From: Schistosoma haematobium
Lineage: Eukaryota > Platyhelminthes > Trematoda > Strigeidida > Schistosomatidae
Length of the DNA: 64,000 nt
Reading direction: 5' to 3'
Assembly (NCBI RefSeq): GCF_000699445.3
Contig: NC_067199.1
Location: 30,402,402 to 30,466,401, forward strand
Below are positions 11,505-22,329 of this stretch, in pieces. The notes beneath the pieces were generated by a model. That model did not search any database. It saw only the letters and a program-made list of their open reading frames with translations, and was not told where the DNA came from. The stretch's first letter is position 1. Every line of letters begins with the position of its first letter. The position numbers were made by a program, and so were the translations under genes.

Positions 11505-13089
11505 CCGATCACTGAGATTCAAGAACAGTAGGACAGGTGGGTAGAGCAATTTAAAGAACTCTCGAATAAACCAACTCCACTGAAACAGCACACATAGAAA
11601 TTCCTATAGATGTCGCTGCACCAACGATAGAAGAAATCACAATGACCAAACATCACAAAAATCAAGAGTGAGAAAGGAGCTGGACCTGACAATATACCAG
11701 CTGAAACACTGAACTCAGAGATAGAAACAAATGCAAACATGATCCATGTTCTATTTAGGAAGATTTGGGAGGAAGAACAAATGCTGACAGATGCAAAAGT
11801 ATATCTAACCAAGAAACCAAAGAAAAAAGATCTTAACACGTGTGAGAACTACAGAGACATCACAATACTATCAGTACTCGGAAAGTTTCCAACAGGGTAA
11901 TATTGAACCAGATGAGAGATTCAGTAAATGTCCAACTTCTGAATCAACAGGCTAGAGCAACCAGTTGGATGAAATTTCTCACCACACATCAACTTCCTCG
12001 AACTTGAGAAAGCATTTCACAGAGTAGATAAAAGAACCTGAACAACCTTCCTCGACAGTCTGGTGTACCTGAAAACAATATCAGCATCATACGGAATTCT
12101 TATGATAGACCATACTGCAGAGTCGTGAATATAAGGCAGAAGTACAGATGCATTTCAAGTGTCGGATAGGCCTCCTTACTCTCGCTCTTTCACTTCATTA
12201 GAGTGGATGACTGGATTACGAAGACTCTCACATCTAAGGGGAAGCTCGGAATGCAATGGAGAGCTTGAATGGGTCTAGACGATTCGGACTTCGCAGATAA
12301 TTTAAATCTTCTATCCAATACACACCGACTAATGCAGATCAAGAGAAGCAGTATACCAGCAGCCTCTGTGGTAGTAAGTATCAACATACACAATGGAAAA
12401 ACCAAGATCATCAAATACAACACAGACAGAACCAACACAATCACACTTGATGGAGAAACTCTGGAAGATGTGAAAACTTCCACATACATGGACATTATCA
12501 GTGAACAATGGGTATCTGATGTAGGTGTAAAGGCGAGGAATGGTAAAGCAAGGGCCGCATTTCTATAATTGAAGAACATATGGAACTCAAAACAACTGTC
12601 AAACAATATCAAAGTCAGAGTGCTTAATATGAACGTCAATATAATTAGTTTCATTGTACGTAGCTGAAACTTGGAGAATTACTACGAACATCATAAAAAA
12701 ATGTACCAGTATATACAAACAATTGTCTGTGCAAGATACTGAGTGTCCATTGACCGGATACCATCAGCAAAAGCCTACTGTGGGAGAGAACAATCCAACT
12801 TCCAGCTGAAGAGGAAATCAGTAAAAGACTATGGAGGTGGATATAACATACATTGCGGAAATCACCAAACTGCATCACGAGGCAAGCCGTAACTTGGAAT
12901 GCTGAAGGGAATAGAAAAAGTGGCAGACTAAGGAACACATTGCTTTGGGAATCGAAGGGAGACACGGAAATAATGATCAGCAATCAAGAACAACCGGGAA
13001 GTATTACCCAGGACAGAGTTCGATAGAGAATGCTGGTGGGCGACCCATTCTCCTTCATGACAAGTAACGGGTATAAGTAAGTAATTTCG
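11505..13089 (+). mobile_element. RTE-clade LINE (SR2-like), 5'-truncated copy with target-site duplication
   Basis: The copy begins inside the linker before the RT domain and ends with the family tail GTAAGTAAGTAA at 13075-13085. It is flanked by a long, slightly diverged target-site duplication (11479-11504 and 13090-13114, both ending GGTGATTATTTCTTAAG). RT pieces are visible: a damaged KNGKAAGPDN block near 11660 (read as KSEKGAGPDN), the KKGDL..CENYR block near 11820, FLELEKAFHRVD near 12000, and the FADNLN version of the catalytic FADDL at about 12287. Frameshifts and stops make it non-coding. It shares changes such as FLELEKAFHRVD with the copy at 5-2722, which puts the two in one subfamily. 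Confidence 0.88.
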
Positions 13090-13114
13090 AAGTTTCCGGT
13101 GATTATTTCTTAAG
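13090..13114 (+). repeat. Target-site duplication, right copy (RTE insertion)
   Basis: It is the partner of 11479-11504 and directly follows the GTAA-repeat tail of the LINE. Confidence 0.8.
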
Positions 13115-16100
13115 ATGCTTAAATTACACTTGATTTATAAAACACTTGAACTAAATCTGTCTGTTATTATGTATAAATAACATATGGAAACAAATCATAC
13201 GGCCAATGGTTGTTAGAATGCTAGACGGGAAATTTTTCTAGTCATAAAATAACTTCATCTAACTGTTGTCGTTTTAATTAAAATGGTCAAAATTGATACA
13301 AATTGTAAGACATATTTAATATTTGTTTTTGTACTCTATTACAGTATTTAAGTATAAGAAAAATCTAAGTACGTGGTAGACACATATTACATATAGAGGC
13401 AATTCTTTAATAGTTAAAGCATTTACTCCATTTACGTCAATTGGATAGTATCGATAGTTCTCACTTAAAAATATATATGAACTTGTATTCAATTACTAAG
13501 TTGTATTAAATTTCGTTAAGATATTTTACAACTGTTATTTTTTATTTTAAAGTGATAATCTTTGTTTGTATAGAATTTCTATAACACTGTCATAGTTTAC
13601 AACTTAAATTAATATTGCAAAACACCTGATTATTAATTAAACTGTCGACCATTTTCTTGAATTACGCATAAGCAAGGAGATTCTCTGATCGCACTCTTTC
13701 GTATAATAGAAAATGTTAATGGAGACTCTATATAATATAGTTTAAAATAGATTAGGTTAAAACGTAGTAATATACTGGTTACTTCTATGTAGTAAGAACT
13801 GTTATTTGTCATTTATATTCTATCCTTAATCAATATTCTTCTTGATTAATTTAATGCATTACAGTTATTAATTATCTTCCTTTTTATGTACTGTTATAAA
13901 GTGTAACGACTTGAACCTAATCAAAATATACAAGGTTCCAGCTAATATGATTATCAGTTAATAGTTTCTAGCTTGAATGATGATGTGATTTGTGCATTGT
14001 TCCAAAAAAATGTTTGCCAATAATAGGAAGATACATTTAATGATAATCTATGGTTTAGATGAATAGATGTCATAGTTTTAACACAGTATGATTTAGAGCC
14101 GAGTTAAACACATACTAGATGGCTGAATAATATCACATTTTCCATGAAACTTGAATGTCAACATTTAGTCCCATGTATGGTGTGATAGGTGCGTACTATT
14201 TTGAGATCCTTAGCTGTAACAAAACAGTGTTATTTTGCTTTCAATGATTCGCTAGTTTATGTCATCCCACGAAGAACATTATCTTCGAATGTAATTTATA
14301 CTACGCAAATCGTTACTATTGGCCATTCGATGATGTTAAATGAATGCTATTATAAGGTTTACAGCATGCATTTAAATCCCAATTAAGTTTTAATTCGAAC
14401 GTACACTGATTTAAGGAAGATACATCATTCTAAAACGAAAGCCAACAATTAAAAAGAACTTTCAGTTACCTAAAGAATGGCAATGAAACTCACATAAATC
14501 GTTAAACATAGCAATCCATCAGTGAAATCTATGGTGATTGAGCTTCAGTTTTAAAGATCTCTTTACTTTTATTCATTACATACATAGTCTTATTAAAGTG
14601 GTTACTTTCAGTATGAGTTAACATGGATTAATGACGTTTAATATAATTTGAAATAATTGTGTAGATAAAAATAGGCTACACAGTTAAAAATGCTTTATCA
14701 CAATTATTTTAAGTGCATCAATCACCCATAACAAAAAATTGAGGTTGCTTCAAGAGAATCAACTATATAGTTGATAGATTCGACATGTTATCATCATTTT
14801 ATTAAATAAGATCATCAACCCTGAAACCCCATCACCAACACAAAATCATTTTTAAATTAAAAACAAAAACTTGGTATAGCTAAAAACAAAAGTGATATCT
14901 TTATATATAGTTTTTATAACACAAATTCTACACAATAAACAAGATAATATTACCAACTATAATTACTTATTACGATGGTTTTCTTTTAGACAAAAGAAAT
15001 TTCGGTAATAATTTCTTTAATTTCGTTAACTTTTTAACCTATAAAGAATTAAATATAATTTTTTTTAAAAATTATTTAATATATTAGTTTTGACAATCAC
15101 ATGATGTGTCGTTTTTTAATACTCAAAGGGTTTCGGAAAACAGGAAGAACGAGAAGCAGAAACCCACAATATACTGTAAATTATGCAGTTAGGCTAATGG
15201 TTAAGGATTAATGGAACCAGTGATATACTTTAAGTAGGATTGGTGTTAAACAGTTTTCACAAATAAAAGAATGATCAGTATTTACTTGCAAATAATTACG
15301 TGGTAATTGTCAAACATTATGCACAGAAAACAATAACTGTATAAAGTGTCATACAATTGTTAATTAAAGTAGTGTATTATAAAGTACAGAAGAGAACGCT
15401 AATATACACAAAATGGTATACGACTTGGTAAATGTGCGTAACTACCAAAGCTACGGAATCTTATAACAGTAAAGAAGGGGTATATAGAAAAGACAGAAAC
15501 TAAGTAAGAGTAAACAATGAATATATACTGTTCTCGATATTATGTTGTGAAAGGTCAGAAAATGTAACAAATCGGTTATTTTAGATGTGTAATAAGTATC
15601 TACAACGAGTATGTATGTAATCATTAGCGTGTTAGCCGACTCATCAGATTGTTATGCATATATAATGAATTCTAAGTTTTCAAACTTACAGTACGAATCT
15701 GATATGAAGAGTGTGTTAAAGAGGTGAAAAACTGAGTAGAATTATCTTGTAGGTAAGATAGGATAGATATAAAATCAAAAAGGACATATACAAAAGACAA
15801 ACTAATAACCATATAGAAGAAATCGCTGACGTATAATAATCTAGGATCACTTTGGATATATATATATATGATTGATAATAGGGATTAACAGATCAGCAAG
15901 ATTATTAGGCTATATTTTAGTTACCTTTATATTATATGCAAAAAGTTCTTTCATAAATACAGGATAGTGTTTATACGTATAAAATTGCCTCTGATCTGAC
16001 CATAACTATATAAGTACGTAGTGTGTACACTCACAAACATACGTAAACGGCTTACGTATCGTAATAGACTGAATTCACTGAAAGTTGAAGCCACAATATA

Positions 16101-17042
16101 ACTAACAAAACAGTTACTTAGTGGTAGAAAAATAGGATGATAAATTGGGACTACAATTTTAGGAAGCATGGTTTGATTCTTTGAAGGCTTTAAAGGTTGT
16201 AAAACTGTTTGTAGTAAGCGAATATAATTACAATCACAGAAACGGACACAAAGAACTTAGGGTTTTCCACAAATATACATCGGTATGCGTTATCACGTTT
16301 TACATCAGCATAGAAAAAAAAATAACTAGCAAGACTGACAATGAGACTAAAAATATGGTGGCAATGGCGTAGAAACTGAATTTAACGAATACGATTTAAA
16401 TCAAATGAACGACAATAGGTAATCAAGATTACGAAAAAGTGTTAAAGTCAAGACAGGAGTAGATAAAGAATGAATGCATCTTTCCTAATGCAACCGATTT
16501 TGAGCAACGCAGCATAGCCCTCAGCTACGCAATAAAATTATCCCAAGGAATCCAACAATAAAGTCAAACATACACAACAAGAACTGTAAATCAATTGTTA
16601 CATTCAAGAAGGAATGATTACATTCAAAAATGAAATCTCACCCGCAAAAGTTGATCAATCACACACAGTATTGTTGTTTCACTGGTCGAGACTACAAGTA
16701 GTCGAGGTCCTACAGAATTTTCATTAATTTGTTGATTCTTCTAGTTTGGATAATTAGAGCTTCTAGTCGGTTTAATGAAGAAATACTGAACAAAATACTT
16801 CTACACATTCGGGTCAAAAATTCCGAACCCACATGGTATAGACATAATCCCGAAGATATAAAACATTCTACTTCGACATCGAGTATTCTAATTTGTCAAA
16901 CACTTATAAAATAGACGTAAACGAGCCTTTCTCCAAGATTATAAAGCAAAATGTAATTTACTTTATGTTGAACTAGCTAAGAGTTATATTGGTCAAATCG
17001 AATATGACCATTTTTTAGATAAACATAAAATGCAGTATATAG
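13115..17042. other. AT-rich DNA downstream of the 5-phosphatase gene, nothing recognised
   Basis: No exon with a known motif, structural RNA or classifiable repeat was seen. Short open frames at 14189-14386, 15951-16169, 16181-16372 and 16729-16914 have no homology that I recognise. The part nearest 17042 should hold the 3' UTR of the minus-strand gene, but no plain AATAAA was seen on that strand close to the stop codon. Confidence 0.4.
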
Positions 17043-19590
17043 TCACTGACTTATTCGCCAGAAACTCACTTTGAAAGGTAAACTATAACCCTGAGGACAG
17101 TGCTTATTGCGACTCATATAAACAAGACAAAATGATTGACCAGGTAAATCCTTTAATCGACTTGATTCAATTCTAGCCTTATATAACTCTTGAAATTTCG
17201 CTGTATTTGAAGGCTGCAATAGGGCGGAAGAAACAGAATTTTTTCGATGCTTCGCTTGAGATACATTACTTGATGCATAAACGTAGGTTATATAATCTTT
17301 TTCCAGATCTGCAAATTCTGCTGGGTAAAGGGCTATCCAGTCAAATGATGTAGTTTGTAAAGTTGGTGGAGCCAGTGGGCCTAAATCATCATCATTTGTG
17401 CTTTCTGATTTTCCCGATTTTGAAGAGTGTCCTAGTGTATTTAATAAGAGTAGTTTGGCAAAATCAGATACTGGAACATATTGTTTGGATGAAAGTAATG
17501 AATTTGTTTCTGAAAGCCTTAATAGGCCGGGTGGATCAAGAACTTGGTACGATATTTCCAAATTGGCATTGAATGAATATGCTAGAATATTTAGAAGATA
17601 AGAATCAAGTGAAGTTCTTTCAAACACAACAGTACAAACATGATATAATCAACGAAAATTGAAGTCATAAACAAATTGCTAGCAAGCTTTTATATACCAG
17701 GAAACGCTACCATTTTTTCTACCCTATTAACCCTATCAAATATGTAGATGAATGACGTCGATGTGAACTAATGTAACCAGGTAGATGAGTAGGAAAAAAT
17801 GAACCATTTGAATTCCAAAGAATATGTGGTGGTCGTATGACACATCTTCGATTTAAACCTGCATCGACATACTGCCAGATTTTTATTACAAGTGAAATAT
17901 AGGAGTACTTCAATATATCTTGCACGAGCTTGCTTTCATAATGACTACTTTCCGTTCCCAAAGTATACTCACAAGTACGTATGTTCCTATAAGCGGGACA
18001 TAGATTGGATTAAAACTTGTTCCGTCCAGGGTTGTATTTTGGCACGCTGATTGGTCATTTCTCACTCAATCAGCGCCAGCGAATATTTGGGGAACACTCT
18101 AGGATCTTCTTGTGTAAAATTATAAATATATTAAAGTCTTTTTATTGTGATTCCTACTTCCGTTCAACCCGGATTATTTGGAATGTAGTTGCACTTCTGT
18201 CCTACCGTGTTCTAGTTTGGGGACTTGTCGAGTGAAGTAGTGTCCCAAGAATACTAAGCAGTGAGTAGTTGGGTCGTAACAAGGGAGATTATAAGAGTGG
18301 CGACAGGAAAGGTAAACATTCAAGATGCGGATCAAGCAACCAGCTCAACCGAATTCGGCAACAACAGCAAGAACGACTTGACGAATAAATGCGGTTGTTA
18401 GAAACTCTGACTCAGCAGCTTAACATCCACTGCTTGGGTTTACATGCTATTAACTACTTCTTGCGATCCAGTTGCCAGCAAATACCCGGAAGTCAATATT
18501 GACCCAGAAAGTGGAAATACTGTCCTCACGTGGTGCAAGCGTTGGGAAGAAGCGTTTAGAATAGAATTCGGTAAACAAGATGACGCGTGGAAGACTCAAT
18601 AGTTGATGCGTACGTCAGAAAGTAACGAACACGTACGCTACGCTGACTACATATTGCCGAATTAGCCTCGAGAGATCATTTCAGAGGAGACGGTAGACCA
18701 ACTGTCAGAGATATTCAATGAATCATCTTTGTCATTTAGTGTTCAAAATCAGCGTCAAAATTTGGTAAAACGTATTGCCGATGATTATGGTGGTTTGGCA
18801 AATATTGTCAACAGGGAGCATGGACAGTTCATGTTACGTTCATTAATAGAGGACCAATTTAGATGCTTAATATTCATTAAAGCTCTTCAGTCACCACAAA
18901 ATGCTGAGATTGGGACTAGACTTTCAACTCAATTAGATCAGCATCCAAACGTCAAACTCGGAACACTGACAGTTCCTTCTGTAGTGAAATGTTTTACCAC
19001 ACTTTAAATTACTTGATTTCGAATGATTATTTAAGCAATACCTCAAAATTCTACTACATTAAGATCATTTTATTAAATAGCTTTCATAACCCAGTTATAG
19101 TAAGCATACGTGGGATATATTTCTAAAATAAGTGGAAACATACATTAGTTAGCTAATCAATCAGCAAATCTAGGAAGTCCACTAATTGTTTTCAGTCAGT
19201 AAGACACAGCGTATAGCCTGGTACGTGTGTACTGGATCAAGTTGTCAGATCACATTAGCACAGAGATGTCACAACAATAGAAGTATTAGCACTATCACCG
19301 TTAATAGAAAAGATTAGAGAAAAACAATATATTTCGAGGAAATATGGGTTTTAGAAAAGATATAATAAACTTAGGGTCTAAAGGAAGACAAAAGGGTGAG
19401 TGTATTTGAACCACTGTACGCGATTATGATCCCCGTCACTTTTAGCTAACATAATACAATAATTTATTTAACAGCTGCAGACCCGAAAAAATGACAAATA
19501 AAGTGTATGTATCACACGAGGGTAGCACTGACCAGTGTCTGAAAATTTCACATGTTAATAAACAAGAATATCATAGTGTTTCATTCTACG

Positions 19591-19676
<86 letters not shown>

Positions 19677-22293
19677 CCATCTTGTACGAATCATATGGTA
19701 ATGAATAGAACGATATTACACATCACAAAACGACATTGCGTTAATGGTATTATTTTCAACAAGCACAACTTAAAATATATACAGATATTGATCAGTATTA
19801 AATTATAGATCTACAAACAGTTTTGTTTGTTAGAATAATAGTGTGATGAGTTATGATCAGAAAACCGACCACTTACATCAGCTAGTTAAGTTATTGAGGA
19901 GCTTATGAAAGGTGAAAGTACTGAATTACTAGAGTAACATTAACTATCATTAGTCAAGACTCAAAAATGGGACACATTATATGAGTGAAATCAATGAAAC
20001 ACAGTAAAAATTCCTACCTTTGCCATCAGGCTCAATAAATTTGACAGGTAAGCTAAACCATCTTGGAGGCACAGATAATTTGAATACTGCGATAACTGGC
20101 CGATGATCCGAAGTTTTGTATTCATTCAAACTAGTATACTTGAGTAAAACGGCCTCAGGGTGTTGTCTCCCTTTGATAGATTTGTTTGCTGGGAACTTTT
20201 CTTCCACTTCGGATGGTGACCCACGTACAGGTAATCGACGGGATGGGCTAGCTGGTCTCTGTCGGTCACTTTCAGGGAGGTTAAGGTGGTGATCAAGAGC
20301 AAAATCTCGGTGAACCATATACAATATACGGTCTGTCCACGCAGGAACGCGCTGCTTTTTACTACGATAGGATAATAGTATAGGTTTAAATACGTTCTAG
20401 ATAATAGTTTTAGTTGGTAAAATGATAATAGAGTTGGTAGAAATTAGAGCACTTGACTTTTGACCCAAGGGCAGAAAATTCGAGGCCCACCCCAACTACT
20501 TATTTTTGGATAATTGCATAACATCTGTCAACAGCCCTCGTGCAAAACATCTAGCTCAAAGCCGTGAATATGAGCCTTTACTTATTAAATGATTTAAGTG
20601 AACGACTTCTTCTTGGGGCCAGAAAACGAAACATGTCAAAACCTTCTAAACAATCGGATCAGTTCCCTTTCGCAATTTCTACTTTAAACTTGGAAACAGT
20701 AGATGACCTCCCCAGAGTAACAAGTAACCAACTCTGATTTTTACGAGCTTTAATTGTATAAAACAAAGTGACTTTCGTAAATATAACTAGCAAGAAACTC
20801 AGCTAATTTCTTTCGTTTGTAGTGAGGAATGTAAACTAGTCACCATACTGAAACTCAATAACTATTCATTATAGAAAGATAAGGTTGATCTCGCTTCAAT
20901 TTATTTCTGTAGTACAATTAATATGTAGAGGGATAAAATTCATATCAAACTAGCTATTTGTTTGCAAGTGGTAATTATACCACAGCGTAACACAACTACG
21001 AAAATACATCAATATGATTAAAGCAATCCAAATATAGCAAACCAACATTGAAGGAATCCCTTAAAATGCTTTTCCACGTGGCCAACGGTTATAAGAAACG
21101 AGGAATGCTACCATTGTAACTTCGTAAATTGATTTACTCTTTCTGGCGGTATCTTAAACTCTTTGTAAACTTATGGGGAAAACATTTCAAACTCTTAGCC
21201 AGCAAAACTAATACTCCAGGAAGAATTTGCCTCAAATCAAAATATATCTATGTACAGGACGAGTTATACAGGTTAGACAAGAACATTAAATTAATTATAT
21301 GGAGTGGAGTAGTTATTACCACTTAAAGTAACTACGAAGCAAGTTGTGTTAACGCAATGAATAAATGTGTGATTACCTACTGTCGTATGTATCCGTTCCT
21401 TTGTCAAATTTGAAGGTTGGGGGGAAGGATATAGTGCCTTCATTAAAATCATGAAATAACAATTTTTCGTTTTTCATATTAAGAAGCTAAAATACAGATA
21501 TATGGTATGTTAGTTTACTTGATCATGCTGTAGAAGTTCGTTAAAACGTTTTTGTTTGACCATTAACTCCACTTCAGATTTTTTGAGGTGATCGATACGA
21601 AAATTTAAATCACCCATCCAGAAAACATAACTTTTGGGATTTATCAAAAACGAGACATAACTCACTCATGATCAATGATGACATTCACATCTTCATCCCT
21701 AAAACTCTGATGATCTATAATATCGATATAATCCTGTGATATAAACAAAAAAGGAAACTGCTTACATTTAACCGATCTTGCTTGTTTTCTCTGTGGGCAG
21801 TAAAATGACACGAAAGAAAGATCATGTTTATACCACAAAGTTCAAATCTCGCACTAACCCCGCCCTTATTTCCCTTAAAACCTCAAATATGTCTAAGCAT
21901 CAAACAAACCATGACACCAGCATATCCTGAGGCTGTTACCTCGGACTCAATATTTGTGACTGCAGGCAAAAGGTTTCTCTTCAGAAACGAAAAAATCCAA
22001 ATGGCCCAACAATTACGTGACTTGATCTATTCAAATGAATTTACAAGGTTGACGGCCACTAACACAATGATTACCAGCACATAACCATGAGGATACAAGT
22101 GTTCCAGTAGCTTTTGTCTCCATGCGTCATCTCCACAGACTTCTTGAAGTCTATGAAGTGAATTATAACTTTACAGAGAACTTACGCAACGCTTATTACA
22201 TCGGGTGATGGTTTTGCGTTAACTCCAAGGAGGGTAGAGAGGTCTTCGCTTCCTGGTTTTTCATCACCGACGTTCCACGTGCAACAATGGACA
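17043..22293 (-). CDS. Inositol polyphosphate 5-phosphatase with C-terminal SKICH-like domain (INPP5K/J-type), 5' end missing
   Basis: It removes the 5-phosphate from phosphoinositides such as PI(4,5)P2 or PI(3,4,5)P3 at membranes. Nine exons on the minus strand join in phase: 22293-22186, 22150-22075, 22026-21918, 21881-21766, 21733-21666, 21630-21519, 21486-21377, 20361-20018 and 17581-17043 (stop TGA). All introns are GT-AG. Family motifs appear in order: TWNVG (22266-22280), LQEV, NKGGVS (from 21870), CHFTAH, WMGDLNFRI (21594-21620), FPPTFKFD, PAWTDRIL (20322-20345) and SDHRPV (about 20093-20112). The last exon carries the SKICH signature DWIALYPAEF with the Y-SLPFKV strand. About 526 residues are visible, against 448 for human INPP5K. 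Two oddities are a roughly 45-residue Ser/Pro/Arg-rich insertion before the SDHRPV region and another before DWIALY. The initiator exon was not found upstream of 22293. A GTGAGT near 17070 could allow an alternative 3' end. Confidence 0.9.
18018..18279 (+). mobile_element. Probable Ty3-type LTR remnant upstream of a gag fragment
   Basis: It starts TGTTCCGTCC and ends in GTAACA. It holds a CCAAT-type block (TGATTGGTCA), a TATA-like ATTATAAATATATTAAAG near 18120, and a pyrimidine-rich 3' half. It is followed by a stretch containing AGTGGCGACAGG, which could be the remains of a primer-binding site, and then by gag-like sequence. It lies in the last intron of the 5-phosphatase gene, in the opposite orientation. 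No matching 3' LTR was seen, so the boundaries are inferred. Confidence 0.5.
18330..19006 (+). pseudogene. Ty3/gypsy-type gag fragment, decayed
   Basis: Plus-strand frames around 18370-18420 give a glutamine-rich start (QQQQERLDE, ETLTQQLN). At 18525-18720 they give a segment with WCKRWEEAF and a KQDDAWKTQ motif broken by a stop. From 18729 to 19006 a 92-codon open frame continues (LVKRIADDYGG, IVNREHGQFMLRSL, EDQFRCLIFI). From memory, the layout matches the N-terminal gag-like domain of schistosome Ty3-type elements (related to DUF7083). At least three stops interrupt it. It sits in the 2436-bp last intron of the 5-phosphatase gene. No pol region follows, so only the 5' end of the element survives. 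Confidence 0.65.
19594..19675. repeat. (TA)n microsatellite
   Basis: About 41 TA units in a pure run, inside the last intron of the 5-phosphatase gene. It makes the Ile-Tyr repeat frame at 19491-19676, which is not a gene. Confidence 0.95.
20440..20510 (+). repeat. tRNA-like relic (second SINE type or tRNA pseudogene)
   Basis: A GTAGAAATTAGAGCACTTGA A-region is followed about 25 bases later by the B-box-like AAATTCGAGGCC. It lies in the 1015-bp intron of the 5-phosphatase gene. No CCA-type ending or good acceptor stem is seen. Confidence 0.35.
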
Positions 22294-22329
22294 CTATGTA
22301 AACATAAAAATAGTTAACGATGAACAACA

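Noticed and set aside
17719..17961. 80-codon minus-strand frame in the last 5-phosphatase intron
   Set aside because: The composition looks coding-like (RRCVIRPPHILWNS), but splicing from 20018 to 17581 is in phase without it and no family was recognised. It may be repeat-derived.
19491..19676. 61-codon frame ending in an Ile-Tyr repeat
   Set aside because: The repeat is produced by the TA microsatellite, and the rest has no motif.
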